Below, in pieces: positions 1-10,144 of a DNA stretch of 39,959 nt; the first letter of the stretch is position 1, and the number at the start of each line of letters is the position of its first letter. The stretch is from an uncultured Flavobacteriaceae bacterium (GTDB lineage Bacteria; Bacteroidota; Bacteroidia; Flavobacteriales; Flavobacteriaceae). The stretch covers positions 1 to 39,959 of the forward strand of contig CALHCC010000141.1 in assembly GCA_937930675.1 (NCBI GenBank), written 5' to 3'. The notes beneath the pieces are model-generated. The model worked only from the letters and a program-made list of their open reading frames with translations, had not been told where the DNA came from and ran no database searches. The translations under genes were made by a program, and so were the position numbers.

Positions 1-2
1 AA

Positions 3-389
3 AAAACAGGTTTAGCCATTACTGATGAGTCTAACACTTTTTCCTTTGGCTTAGATACGGTAGACACCCAACAATTGATTCCCTATTTACAAAAATTGGT
101 GAAACAAGAAAGCATTGACACCTTTGTTGTGGGAGAACCCAAACAAATGGATGGAACTCACAGTGAATCTGAAATTTATATTCAAGAATTTCTAAACAAG
201 TGCAAAGCAACTTTCGGTAATGTAACAATTGTTAGAATAGATGAACGATTTACCTCCAAACTAGCTTTTGATGCAATGATTGCTGGAGGTTTAAAAAAGA
301 AACAAAGACAAAACAAAAAATTAGTTGATAAAATAAGTGCTACTATTATATTACAAACTTATTTAGATCGTAAACAATCGTTATTATGA
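3..389 (+). CDS. ruvX: Holliday junction resolvase RuvX/YqgF, 5' end truncated by the window
   Basis: Frame open from base 3 ([10 protein letters not shown]...); [13 protein letters not shown] and [11 protein letters not shown] motifs typical of YqgF. Confidence 0.88.
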   Translation, partial: KTGLAITDESNTFSFGLDTVDTQQLIPYLQKLVKQESIDTFVVGEPKQMDGTHSESEIYIQEFLNKCKATFGNVTIVRIDERFTSKLAFDAMIAGGLKKKQRQNKKLVDKISATIILQTYLDRKQSLL

Positions 390-1261
390 AAGGAATTATA
401 TTGGCAGGAGGTTCGGGAACAAGATTGTATCCATTGACTAAGGCAACCTCCAAACAATTGTTGGCTATTTACGACAAACCTATGATTTACTATCCGTTAT
501 CGGTATTAATGCTAGCGGGTATCAAAGATATTTTAATTATTACCACTCCAGAAGATCAAAAACGTTTCATCAACCTTTTAGGAGACGGAACACAAATAGG
601 AATACAGCTTAGTTACGAAATTCAAGAAAAACCAGAAGGTTTGGCTCAAGCGTTTATTATCGGTAAAAAATTTATAGGAACTAATGATGTTGCTTTAATA
701 TTAGGAGACAACATTTTTTATGGACCTAAATTCTCTTCCTTATTACATAACTCTATCAATTGTGCCACTAAGGATAATTGTGCTACTGTATTTGGATATT
801 ATGTTAGTGATCCTGAAAGATATGGAGTCGTTGAATTTGACAAAGAAAAGAACGCATTAAGTATTGAAGAAAAACCCAAAAACCCAAAAAGTAATTATGC
901 TGTTTCTGGCTTGTATTTTTATCCGAATAACGTAGTAAAAATTGCAGAAAAAATTAAACCCAGTGAACGAGGAGAACTCGAAATCACTACTATCAATCAA
1001 GCCTATTTAGAGCAACAAAAACTAAATGTACAGGTAATGGGAAGAGGCTATGCTTGGTTAGACACAGGAACGCATGAGTCTATGTTAGAAGCTTCTAACT
1101 TTATTCACACTATAGAAAAGAGACAAGGTTTAAAAATCGCTTGTATTGAGGAAATTGCTTACGAAGAAGGTTATATTAACAAAGAACAGCTCATCAAACT
1201 AGGTAAAGAAATGTATAAAAACGAATACGGACAATATTTAATTAGAAGAGCCAATCAATAA
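386..1261 (+). CDS. rfbA: Glucose-1-phosphate thymidylyltransferase
   Basis: [39 protein letters not shown] signature; 4-bp ATGA overlap with ruvX. Confidence 0.98.
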   Translation: MKGIILAGGSGTRLYPLTKATSKQLLAIYDKPMIYYPLSVLMLAGIKDILIITTPEDQKRFINLLGDGTQIGIQLSYEIQEKPEGLAQAFIIGKKFIGTNDVALILGDNIFYGPKFSSLLHNSINCATKDNCATVFGYYVSDPERYGVVEFDKEKNALSIEEKPKNPKSNYAVSGLYFYPNNVVKIAEKIKPSERGELEITTINQAYLEQQKLNVQVMGRGYAWLDTGTHESMLEASNFIHTIEKRQGLKIACIEEIAYEEGYINKEQLIKLGKEMYKNEYGQYLIRRANQ

Positions 1262-1834
1262 ATGAACTATACACGCACCCAAATCCCCGATGTTATTATC
1301 TGTGAACCCAAAGTGTTTGGAGATCATAGAGGTTATTTTATGGAATCTTTTAAAGAAGCTCCTTTACAAGAATTTTTAGGATACAAAATCAATTTTTGCC
1401 AAGACAATGAATCTAGCTCTTCTAAAGGTGTTTTAAGAGGACTGCATTATCAAATCAATGGTTTTGAGCAAACCAAATTAGTAAGAGTAATACAAGGTAA
1501 AGTAATAGACGTTGCGGTGGATATTCGTAAAGGCTCTCCTACGTTTGGACAACACGTAGCTGTAGAATTGTCTGCCGAAAACAAAAAACAATTGTTAGTA
1601 CCTAAAGGGTTTGCACATGGTTTTATTGTGCTTAGTGATACGGCTATATTTAGTTACAAAGTAGATGCCCCTTATAGTTTTGAAAACGACCGAGGTATTG
1701 CTTTTAATGATCCTAGTTTACAAATTGACTGGAAATTAAACGAAAGTGAATTTGTGTTGTCTGAAAAAGACACTCAAAACCCTATCCTTAAACACGCTGA
1801 GTTATTAGACTACACTACAAATTACTATGAATAA
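1262..1834 (+). CDS. rfbC: dTDP-4-dehydrorhamnose 3,5-epimerase
   Basis: GVLRGLHYQ, VDIRKGSPTFG and PKGFAHGF motifs. Confidence 0.98.
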   Translation: MNYTRTQIPDVIICEPKVFGDHRGYFMESFKEAPLQEFLGYKINFCQDNESSSSKGVLRGLHYQINGFEQTKLVRVIQGKVIDVAVDIRKGSPTFGQHVAVELSAENKKQLLVPKGFAHGFIVLSDTAIFSYKVDAPYSFENDRGIAFNDPSLQIDWKLNESEFVLSEKDTQNPILKHAELLDYTTNYYE

Positions 1835-2687
1835 CATTCTTGTTACTGGAGCCAACGGACAATTAGGATCCGAGATTCAGAGTTTAGCTACATCTTACTC
1901 TCAATACCAATTTGTTTTTACAGATGTAACTAAATTAAACATTACAAACTTACTTGCTATTACTGAATTTTGTAAGCAAAACAACATCACTAGCATTATC
2001 AATTGTGCTGCCTATACCGCTGTAGACAAAGCAGAGGAGCAAACAGATATTTGCAATGCGGTAAACCATATAGCTACAGATTATTTAAGTTCTGTTGCCA
2101 AAGAACTCAACATACAGTTAATCCATATTTCTACAGATTATGTTTTTAATGGTATTAACCATCAAGCGTTTTTAGAAGAGGATACTCCTAACCCTATCAA
2201 TGTTTACGGAAAAACAAAATGGCTAGGAGAACAAGCCATGATTCGTAATAATCCTAAAAATTCTATCATTATTAGAACTTCTTGGGTGTATTCTTCTTTT
2301 GGAAACAACTTTGTAAAAACCATGTTGAAATTAGCTCAAGACAGAGACCAATTGAACATTATTGCAGATCAAATAGGAACGCCCACTTATGCTTATGATT
2401 TGGCTAAAACTATTTTAGACATTCTTCCTGCTATTCACAACAAGCAAGTAGAAACCTATCACTATTCAAATGAAGGAGTTTGTACTTGGTACGATTTTGC
2501 TTTTGAAATTTTTAAACAAACTAAAACAACTTGTAACGTTTTACCTATCCAAACAAAAGACTACCCTACGGCAGCAGAAAGACCTTTGTTTAGCTTAATG
2601 AACAAATCAAAAATTAAAAACACCTTTGGTATTGAAATTCCACATTGGAAAACATCGCTAACGAACTGTTTAAATAAATTATCATGA
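1827..2687 (+). CDS. rfbD: dTDP-4-dehydrorhamnose reductase
   Basis: ILVTGANGQLGSE, STDYVFNG, YGKTKWLGE, RTSWVYS motifs. Confidence 0.98.
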   Translation: MNNILVTGANGQLGSEIQSLATSYSQYQFVFTDVTKLNITNLLAITEFCKQNNITSIINCAAYTAVDKAEEQTDICNAVNHIATDYLSSVAKELNIQLIHISTDYVFNGINHQAFLEEDTPNPINVYGKTKWLGEQAMIRNNPKNSIIIRTSWVYSSFGNNFVKTMLKLAQDRDQLNIIADQIGTPTYAYDLAKTILDILPAIHNKQVETYHYSNEGVCTWYDFAFEIFKQTKTTCNVLPIQTKDYPTAAERPLFSLMNKSKIKNTFGIEIPHWKTSLTNCLNKLS

Positions 2688-3697
2688 AAACACTACTAGT
2701 TACTGGAACCGCTGGTTTTATCGGTTCTAACTTTATATATCACTTTATAGCATCTCATCCAAATTACCATTTAATTAGCTTAGACAAGCTAACCTATGCT
2801 GGTGATTTAGAAAATTTAAAAAGTGTAGAAAATCACCCAAGACATACCTTTATAAAGGGAGATATTTGTGATCGAAAATTGATTGAATCTATTTTTAAGG
2901 AACATGATATACAGGGAGTTATTCATTTTGCAGCAGAATCTCATGTAGACAACTCTATCAACAACCCAAGTGTATTTATAGAGACCAATGTAAATGGAAC
3001 GTTTACTTTAATAGATGTTGCCTACAAACATTGGATGGACAAGCCTTTTGTATTTAAAGATGGATATAAAGATTGTACGTTTTTACATGTATCTACAGAC
3101 GAAGTCTATGGAACTTTAGGAGAAACAGGCTTGTTTACAGAAACAACTCCGTATGCACCCAATTCCCCTTACAGTGCCTCTAAAGCAAGTAGCGATATGC
3201 TAGTACGTAGTTATCACCACACCTATGGTATGAATACCGTAATTACCAATTGTTCTAACAATTACGGACCTCAACAACATGATGAAAAATTAATTCCTAC
3301 CGTGATTAGAAAAGCATTAAACAATGAAATTATTCCTATTTATGGGGATGGTAAAAATATTAGAGATTGGTTGTATGTGCTAGATCATTGCAAAGGAATT
3401 GATTTGGCTTATCACAATGGAATTCCGGGAGAAGTGTACAATATTGGAGGAAGAAACGAACGCAATAACAATTATATTGCTGATAAAATTTGTGAAATCC
3501 TAGATCAAATCCATCCTAAAAAACAAGGTAGTTACAAAGAATTGATTCATTATGTAGAAGATAGGGCTGGACACGATAGACGTTATGCCATTGATGCTAC
3601 CAAAATAGAAACGAAATTGCATTGGAAAGCCGATGAAAATTTTGAATCTGGAATTGTGAAGACCATCGAATGGTATTTAAACAAATATTCTTTATAA
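2684..3697 (+). CDS. rfbB: dTDP-glucose 4,6-dehydratase
   Basis: VTGTAGFIGSNF, HFAAESHVDNSI, STDEVYGTLGE, YSASKASSD motifs. Confidence 0.98.
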   Translation: MKTLLVTGTAGFIGSNFIYHFIASHPNYHLISLDKLTYAGDLENLKSVENHPRHTFIKGDICDRKLIESIFKEHDIQGVIHFAAESHVDNSINNPSVFIETNVNGTFTLIDVAYKHWMDKPFVFKDGYKDCTFLHVSTDEVYGTLGETGLFTETTPYAPNSPYSASKASSDMLVRSYHHTYGMNTVITNCSNNYGPQQHDEKLIPTVIRKALNNEIIPIYGDGKNIRDWLYVLDHCKGIDLAYHNGIPGEVYNIGGRNERNNNYIADKICEILDQIHPKKQGSYKELIHYVEDRAGHDRRYAIDATKIETKLHWKADENFESGIVKTIEWYLNKYSL

Positions 3698-3720
3698 AAA
3701 CACCTAATCATTTTGCTTAA

Positions 3721-3746
3721 AACCGACAATTCTGTCGGTTTTTTTG
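3721..3746 (+). terminator. Intrinsic terminator after rfbB
   Basis: AACCGACA-ATTC-TGTCGGTT perfect 8-bp stem followed by a T tract. Confidence 0.85.
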
Positions 3747-3981
3747 TTTCTAAGCTAGCAAATACTAGTCAAAATAAATAGACCTATTTTTAATGATAAA
3801 CCTCTACCATCATTTAAAAAACAAATTATCGTACTCTTAATTCTCAACAAATAAACGAGTTTAACAGATAAACTTAACTTTATGCGACAGAATAAAATCA
3901 AAATAATCTTAGATACTTTACAAAAAATATCATCCAAAACAACTTTACAGGCTTACATTTTTAACTCTCGGCAGAGAACAG

Positions 3982-3989
3982 TATTTTTG
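3982..3989 (+). promoter_or_regulatory. Putative Bacteroidota sigma-A -7 box (TATTTTTG) for leuS
   Basis: Matches TAnnTTTG and is followed by C; T-rich (TTTT) element 19 nt upstream. Confidence 0.45.
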
Positions 3990-4042
3990 CGTTTTACATA
4001 GTAAAACACCTCGTTTTTTTTTAATCAAACTTAAACCAAAGG

Positions 4043-6856
4043 ATGGAATATAATTTTAATGAAATAGAAGCTAAGTGGCAACAATACTGGGCAGAAAATC
4101 AAACATTTAAAGCCGAAAATAATTCGGACAAACCTAAATTTTACGCTTTAGATATGTTTCCCTATCCTTCTGGTGCCGGACTCCATGTAGGACATCCTTT
4201 AGGATATATTGCTTCGGATATTTTTGCACGTTACAAACGTCATCAAGGATACAATGTACTGCATCCGCAAGGGTACGATTCTTTTGGACTGCCTGCTGAG
4301 CAATATGCCATTCAAACCGGTCAACACCCTGCTGTAACTACAGAAACCAATATTAACACCTATAGAAAGCAATTGGATAAAATTGGTTTTTCTTTTGATT
4401 GGTCTCGTGAAATTAGAACCTCTACTCCCGAATATTACAAGCATACACAGTGGATATTTACACAGTTATTTAACAGTTGGTACAACCGTACCACAGATAA
4501 AGCGGAGAAAATAGAAACATTAATTGCATTGTTTGAAACCCATGGAACCACTGAAGTTAGTGCTGTTTGTGATGAAAATGTGATTGAGTTTACAGCAGCA
4601 ACATGGAAAGCATATTCTGAAAAAGAAAAAGAACAGATTTTAGCAAAATATAGATTAACCTATTTATCTGAAACAGAAGTAAACTGGTGTCCTGCACTAG
4701 GAACTGTTTTAGCAAACGATGAAATTATCAATGGATTGTCAGAACGTGGAGGACATCCTGTAGTTCGTAAAAAAATGATGCAATGGTCTATGCGTATTGC
4801 AGCCTATGCACAACGTTTGTTAGATGGTTTAAATACGATAGATTGGCCGCAGCCACTAAAAGATGCTCAAACCAATTGGATTGGAAGAAGTCAAGGAGCT
4901 TCTGTTAGGTTTAAAGTTGATAATCATCCACAATTAGATATTGAAGTGTTTACCACACGCCCTGATACTATTTTTGGAGTTACTTTTATGACCTTGGCTC
5001 CAGAGCACGAGTTGGTTTCACAAATTGTAACGGATGATTGTAAAGCAGCTGTACAAAATTATGTAGAAGCTACAGCCAAACGTTCTGAACGCGATAGAAT
5101 GGCAGATGTAAAAACCATTTCTGGTGCTTTTACAGGAGCGTATGCGATCCATCCGTTTACAGGAGAAAAAATTCAGATTTGGATTGGAGATTACGTATTA
5201 GCTAGTTACGGAACAGGAGCCGTAATGGCAGTACCTTGCGGAGATCAGCGTGATTGGGATTTTGCCCATCATTTTAACATCGAAATCAAAAATATTTTTG
5301 AAGGTATCGATGTTTCAGAAAAAGCTTGTGAAGATAAAACCGCTAAAATTACCAATTCTGAATTTTTATCAGGATTAACCGTTAAAAAAGCGACCAAATT
5401 AGCTATTTACGAATTAGAAAAAGGTGGCTTTGGACAAGGGAAAACAAACTATCGTTTGCGTGATGCTGTCTTTAGTCGTCAGCGTTATTGGGGAGAACCT
5501 TTTCCTGTATATTATGTAGATGGAATGCCTAAAATGATTGATTCACAACATCTACCTATTCTATTACCTGAAGTAGAAAAATACTTACCTACAGAAGATG
5601 GACAACCGCCTTTAGGAAATGCTGAGGTTTGGGCCTGGGACTGCGAAACCGCTAAGGTAGTTCCTTGTGATAAAATAGATCATCAAACTGTGTTTCCATT
5701 GGAGTTAAACACAATGCCAGGTTGGGCAGGTTCTTCTTGGTATTTTAACCGTTATATGGATGCAAACAATACTAACGAATTTGCTAGTAAAGAGGCATTA
5801 GAGTATTGGAAAGAAGTAGACTTGTATTTAGGAGGTTCTGAGCACGCTACGGGTCATTTATTATATGCACGTTTTTGGCAAAAATTCTTATTCGATTTAG
5901 AATATGTACCTGTAGATGAATTTGCAAAAAAACTCATCAACCAAGGAATGATTTTAGGAACTTCTGCTTTTGTATATCGATTAGAAGGAACTCAAACATA
6001 CATATCTAAAGGACTTATTAATGATCAAAAAGTACAACCTATACATGTAGATGTTTCTTTTGTAAATGCATCCAACGAATTAGATACGGAAGCGTTTAAA
6101 GCTTGGCGAGAAGAATATAAAAACGCTGAATTTGTTTTAGAAGAGGGTAAATATATTGTTGGACGTGAGGTAGAAAAAATGTCTAAATCTAAATTTAACG
6201 TCGTCAATCCAGATAGTATTTGTGAAGAATACGGAGCAGATAGTTTACGCTTGTTCGAAATGTTTTTAGGACCCTTAGAGCAATCTAAACCTTGGAATAC
6301 GGCAGGTATTTCCGGATCTCATTCCTTTCTTAAAAAATTATGGAGATTGTACGCCAACGCAAACAACTTTCAGGGAATAGAAGAGGTACCGTCAAAAGAG
6401 GAATTAAAAGTATTGCATAAAACCATTAAAAAAGTACAAGAAGATATAGAGAACTTCTCTTTTAATACCTCTGTAAGTACGTTTATGATTGCCGTAAACG
6501 AATTGTCTGCATTAAAATGTAATAAAAAAGAAATACTAGCACCTTTATTAGTGTTAATTTCTCCTTATGCACCCCATATTACCGAAGAATTATGGGAGAA
6601 ACTAGGAAATACAACCTCTATTTCTACAGCTTCTTTTCCTGTTTTTGATGAAAGTCACTTGGTAGAAAGTTCTAAAGAATATCCTGTTTCATTTAACGGA
6701 AAAATGAGATTTAAATTGGAATTACCTTTAGATTTATCAAAAGAAGAAATTGAAAAAACAGTAATGGCTCACGAAAAAACAGTTGCTCAATTACAAGGAA
6801 GAACTCCTAAAAAAGTAATTATTGTACCTGGTAAAATCATTAATATTGTAGGATAA
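4043..6856 (+). CDS. leuS: Leucyl-tRNA synthetase
   Basis: MFPYPSGAGLHVGHPLGY (HIGH region) and EKMSKSKFNVVNPD (KMSKS); full length, 937 aa. Confidence 0.98.
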   Translation: MEYNFNEIEAKWQQYWAENQTFKAENNSDKPKFYALDMFPYPSGAGLHVGHPLGYIASDIFARYKRHQGYNVLHPQGYDSFGLPAEQYAIQTGQHPAVTTETNINTYRKQLDKIGFSFDWSREIRTSTPEYYKHTQWIFTQLFNSWYNRTTDKAEKIETLIALFETHGTTEVSAVCDENVIEFTAATWKAYSEKEKEQILAKYRLTYLSETEVNWCPALGTVLANDEIINGLSERGGHPVVRKKMMQWSMRIAAYAQRLLDGLNTIDWPQPLKDAQTNWIGRSQGASVRFKVDNHPQLDIEVFTTRPDTIFGVTFMTLAPEHELVSQIVTDDCKAAVQNYVEATAKRSERDRMADVKTISGAFTGAYAIHPFTGEKIQIWIGDYVLASYGTGAVMAVPCGDQRDWDFAHHFNIEIKNIFEGIDVSEKACEDKTAKITNSEFLSGLTVKKATKLAIYELEKGGFGQGKTNYRLRDAVFSRQRYWGEPFPVYYVDGMPKMIDSQHLPILLPEVEKYLPTEDGQPPLGNAEVWAWDCETAKVVPCDKIDHQTVFPLELNTMPGWAGSSWYFNRYMDANNTNEFASKEALEYWKEVDLYLGGSEHATGHLLYARFWQKFLFDLEYVPVDEFAKKLINQGMILGTSAFVYRLEGTQTYISKGLINDQKVQPIHVDVSFVNASNELDTEAFKAWREEYKNAEFVLEEGKYIVGREVEKMSKSKFNVVNPDSICEEYGADSLRLFEMFLGPLEQSKPWNTAGISGSHSFLKKLWRLYANANNFQGIEEVPSKEELKVLHKTIKKVQEDIENFSFNTSVSTFMIAVNELSALKCNKKEILAPLLVLISPYAPHITEELWEKLGNTTSISTASFPVFDESHLVESSKEYPVSFNGKMRFKLELPLDLSKEEIEKTVMAHEKTVAQLQGRTPKKVIIVPGKIINIVG

Positions 6857-6877
6857 ATTATTCCAACATTCAATCTT

Positions 6878-6911
6878 AAAAAAGGGAAATACTACCGTAT
6901 TTCCCTTTTTT
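6878..6911 (+). terminator. Intrinsic terminator after leuS
   Basis: AAAAAAGGGAAATAC-TACC-GTATTTCCCTTTTTT. Confidence 0.88.
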
Positions 6912-6993
6912 GTTTTAAGAGTATTAATTAAATTGGCTTAAGGTTTGCTTACCTAATACCTAAATTTCAACACCACAAATTTCAACTGAAAAA

Positions 6994-8436
6994 ATGAATA
7001 GAATTTCTTTAAGAATTAGAATATTTTTATCCATGCTATTATTAGTAGGTTTGGCTTCTATTTTAATTGCTGTTGTTACGGTTAAGCAATACAAAAAACA
7101 AACTAGAGACTATTATTACTCTAGATTTGATAGAAAAGAAAAAGCAGCTCAAAAAAATATTAATTACGAATTAGAAAACACCATCTATCCTGCAAATCAA
7201 CAATTCTTAGGATTCATTTTTAAAGAACGTATCTACGAAATTGCTACGGTTCATAAAATGAAGATGAGTATTTATGATTTAAATGGACGGCTTAAAATAA
7301 ATTCTTACGAGCCTTGGTTTCGTATTTTTCAAGAAAAAATCCCCAATAACATTCTTTTACAATTAAAACGTGAAGAAAAAATTGAAATATCTACTCCTTT
7401 AAAAAGTGGTAAAATATCTCAACTTTCTTACTCTTATATCAATGATCGAAATTTAAACAAAGTAGGGATTTTAAAAGTTGAATACCTACAAGACAATACA
7501 CAAGAACAACAACAACTATCGCTCTTTTTAAACAAATTGTATTATGTATATGGAGCCATGTTACTATTAGCTATTGTATTTGCTTATTTTTTATCTAGCT
7601 ACATTACCAGCTCTTTACAATCTATTTCCAACAAATTACAAAAAACAAAACTCCTTAAAAAGAATGAAAAAATTAGCACTACAGGCATTACTCCAGAAAT
7701 TACCTCTATTGTAGAAGCCTATAATTTAATGATTGATGAATTGGAAGAAAGTGCTAGTAAGTTGGCTAAAAGCGAACGTGAACAAGCTTGGAGAGAAATG
7801 GCAAAACAAGTAGCTCACGAAATTAAAAACCCGTTAACTCCTATGAAATTAACGGTACAAAGTTTTGAAAGAACTTTTGACCCTAATGAAGATGGTATTA
7901 GAGAAAAAGTAAAAGATTACGCACAAATGCTAACACAACAAATAGATGTGATGTCTTCTATTGCTACCTCTTTTTCTGATTTTGCTAGAATGCCGCAAAA
8001 AAATATAGAAACGATTGAATTAATTAGCGTGATTAAAAGTGCCGTTGATATTTTTTACGAAAACGAAATTCAGTTAAATGCAAATGTCAATGAGGTTTTT
8101 ATCGATTTAGACAAAAATCAAATCACAAGAGTATTAAACAATTTGGTAAAAAACGCAATCCAAGCTACAGAAGCTACAACAACTCCAGAAATAAAAATTA
8201 CCATTTTCAATCAAAAAAATAAAGTATTAATTACCGTAGAAGACAACGGAAAAGGGATTAAAGAAAAGGACAAAGAACATATTTTTGAACCAAAATTTAC
8301 AACGAAGACAAGTGGAATGGGATTAGGTTTGCCTATGGTTAAAAACATTGTAGAAACCTATGGCGGAAAAGTAACATTTGAATCTATTTTAAATAAAGGA
8401 ACTATTTTTAAAGTTACTTTACCTAACAAACCCTAA
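6994..8436 (+). CDS. Membrane sensor histidine kinase, NtrY-like (HAMP, HisKA, HATPase_c)
   Basis: N-terminal TM segment, second TM near residue 190, H-box AHEIKNPLTPMKL, N-box NNLVKNAIQA, G-boxes VEDNGKGI / GMGLGLPMVKNI. Confidence 0.93.
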   Translation: MNRISLRIRIFLSMLLLVGLASILIAVVTVKQYKKQTRDYYYSRFDRKEKAAQKNINYELENTIYPANQQFLGFIFKERIYEIATVHKMKMSIYDLNGRLKINSYEPWFRIFQEKIPNNILLQLKREEKIEISTPLKSGKISQLSYSYINDRNLNKVGILKVEYLQDNTQEQQQLSLFLNKLYYVYGAMLLLAIVFAYFLSSYITSSLQSISNKLQKTKLLKKNEKISTTGITPEITSIVEAYNLMIDELEESASKLAKSEREQAWREMAKQVAHEIKNPLTPMKLTVQSFERTFDPNEDGIREKVKDYAQMLTQQIDVMSSIATSFSDFARMPQKNIETIELISVIKSAVDIFYENEIQLNANVNEVFIDLDKNQITRVLNNLVKNAIQATEATTTPEIKITIFNQKNKVLITVEDNGKGIKEKDKEHIFEPKFTTKTSGMGLGLPMVKNIVETYGGKVTFESILNKGTIFKVTLPNKP

Positions 8437-8472
8437 TTTAATTTCTTACCTTAAAGGTGTAAAAAATTGTGT

Positions 8473-9243
8473 ATGGAAAATTCAGAATCTATCCTTCTAG
8501 AAATTAAAGACAAAATTGCTTTTATCACTATTAATGCTCCTAAACGTTTAAATGCTTTAAACAAGCATTTAATTCAAAAAATGAGTAATCTACTTTGTGA
8601 ATTAAGCACTCGTACAGATGTAAGAGTACTTATTATTACAGGAAGTGGAAACAAAGCTTTTGTTGCCGGTGCAGATATTAAAGAGTTTTCTTCATTTTCT
8701 AAAAAACAAGGAGAAGAACTCTCCCAAACAGGACACGATTTATTATTTAATAAAATTGCTACCTATCCAAAACCTGTAATTGCAGCTATTAACGGCTTTG
8801 CTTTAGGAGGTGGTTTGGAATTAGCGATGGCATGTCACATAAGAATTGCTTCTGACAACGCAAAATTAGGACAACCCGAAGTAAGTTTAGGGTTAATTCC
8901 TGGTTATGGAGGAACACAACGATTAACACAATTAATAGGGAAAGGTAAAGCTTTTGAAATGATTTTAACAGGGCAAGTAATTACTGCTCAAGAAGCCTTA
9001 CATCTAAAACTGATAAACTACGTAGTATCGCAAGAAGCGTTAATTACAAAAAGTATTTCATTAGCAAAAAATATGCTTGCTAATTCTCCTAACGCAATTA
9101 AAAAAGCCATTAAAGCTGTAAATGCTACTTATGGAAATATCGGTTTACAAAACGAAGTAGAATTGTTTGGTCAATGTTTTGGCACCTCTGATTTTAAAGA
9201 AGGCGTACAGGCCTTTTTAGAAAAAAGAAAACCTAATTTTTAA
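8473..9243 (+). CDS. Enoyl-CoA hydratase/isomerase family protein
   Basis: AGADIKEF, ALGGGLELAMACHIRIAS, LGQPEVSLGLIPGYGGTQRL. The track starts at TTG 8467; ATG at 8473 preferred. Confidence 0.95.
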   Translation: MENSESILLEIKDKIAFITINAPKRLNALNKHLIQKMSNLLCELSTRTDVRVLIITGSGNKAFVAGADIKEFSSFSKKQGEELSQTGHDLLFNKIATYPKPVIAAINGFALGGGLELAMACHIRIASDNAKLGQPEVSLGLIPGYGGTQRLTQLIGKGKAFEMILTGQVITAQEALHLKLINYVVSQEALITKSISLAKNMLANSPNAIKKAIKAVNATYGNIGLQNEVELFGQCFGTSDFKEGVQAFLEKRKPNF

Positions 9244-9247
9244 TGCA

Positions 9248-9592
9248 TTACTTTATTTCTAAGCCTCCTGTAATTAGAGTTGTATCAGGTTCAAAAACTC
9301 TCACATAATACATCCCTTTGTTTAAATCTCTTACATCAATATAACTTTCACCAAAAACATTGTCAAAAACCTTCATTACGATACCTTCTGTATTGTATAT
9401 TTTAACCACGGAATTAGGAAGCGTTTTTATATTTACAAAGTCTTTTGCTGGATTCGGATAGATGGTTTTATCATTTAAAATTGCTTTATTTTCTATTATA
9501 ACACAACTCACTCTCAAATCTTTACCTTTTTGAGCATGTAGAAGATGAGTCATCAAAAAAAAGAAGCTAAACGTCAAAACTATTTTAATCAT
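9248..9592 (-). CDS. Small secreted protein consisting essentially of a T9SS type A sorting domain
   Basis: Signal peptide MIKIVLTFSFFFLMTHLLHAQ; IYPNPAKDFVNIKT...VKIYNTEGIVMKVF...IDVRDLNKGMYYVRVF is a classical T9SS CTD. Confidence 0.85.
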   Translation of the reverse strand: MIKIVLTFSFFFLMTHLLHAQKGKDLRVSCVIIENKAILNDKTIYPNPAKDFVNIKTLPNSVVKIYNTEGIVMKVFDNVFGESYIDVRDLNKGMYYVRVFEPDTTLITGGLEIK

Positions 9593-9686
9593 ATAGGAGT
9601 GTTATTATCTCCTATTAAAATACATCTATTTTTACTGTTATCCTAGGATTTACAAGGTTTTTGTCGTCTATTGATGAAATTAAATA

Positions 9687-9717
9687 TTTGGCTGTTGTTT
9701 TTAAAAAACTATTTTTG
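9687..9717 (+). promoter_or_regulatory. Putative sigma-A promoter TTTG-N19-TATTTTTG upstream of the DUF4286 gene
   Basis: TTTG at 9687-9690, TATTTTTG at 9710-9717, 19-nt spacing. Confidence 0.55.
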
Positions 9718-9737
9718 TCTGTAAAACAATCCTTAAT

Positions 9738-10052
9738 ATGTACATATATAACGTTACTACTAATATTGAATTAGAAATAGAAAAAGAATGGTTAGATTAT
9801 ATGAAAGAACAACACATACCTTCTATGATTTCTACAGGATGTTTTACAGGAGCTAAATTAACACGAGTAATGGTAAGAGAAGAACAAGGAGGAAAAACTT
9901 TTTCTATTCAATATTCCGTTTCCGATAAAGAAACGTTTAAAGGATATTACGTAGCTTACGCTGCCGATATGAATACCAAATTAGACAAATTATTTGCAGG
10001 AAAGTATGTTTCTTTCCAAACGGAACTAGAAGTTTTAGGTGATTTTTATTAA
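9738..10052 (+). CDS. DUF4286 family protein
   Basis: YIYNVTTNIELEIEKEWLDYMKEQHIPSMISTGCFTGAKLTRV pattern of this small Bacteroidota family. Confidence 0.75.
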   Translation: MYIYNVTTNIELEIEKEWLDYMKEQHIPSMISTGCFTGAKLTRVMVREEQGGKTFSIQYSVSDKETFKGYYVAYAADMNTKLDKLFAGKYVSFQTELEVLGDFY

Positions 10053-10144
10053 TCCTAATCTCTTTTAAGTATTTACTCAAAATCTAAATAAAATGACGAG
10101 CCTGTTTTTAATAGGTATTTGTCATAAAATTAAATTTTCTTAAG

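Noticed and set aside
31-228. 65-aa minus-strand ORF at the window start
   Set aside because: Antisense to ruvX.
3755-3937. 60-aa minus-strand ORF in the rfbB-leuS intergenic region
   Set aside because: Low-complexity Ile/Leu-rich composition from AT-rich DNA, no recognisable family, no promoter; probably spurious.
4199-4444. 81-aa antisense ORF inside leuS (and the similar ones at 6025, 10301, 14193, 15874, 17011, 17707, 20454, 26615, 28862, 32289, 32354, 35535, 35854, 35859, 36719)
   Set aside because: All are opposite-strand or alternative-frame shadows of strongly supported genes.
8437-8472. Search for Shine-Dalgarno sites before starts
   Set aside because: Weak or absent SD motifs are normal in Bacteroidota and not a finding in themselves.
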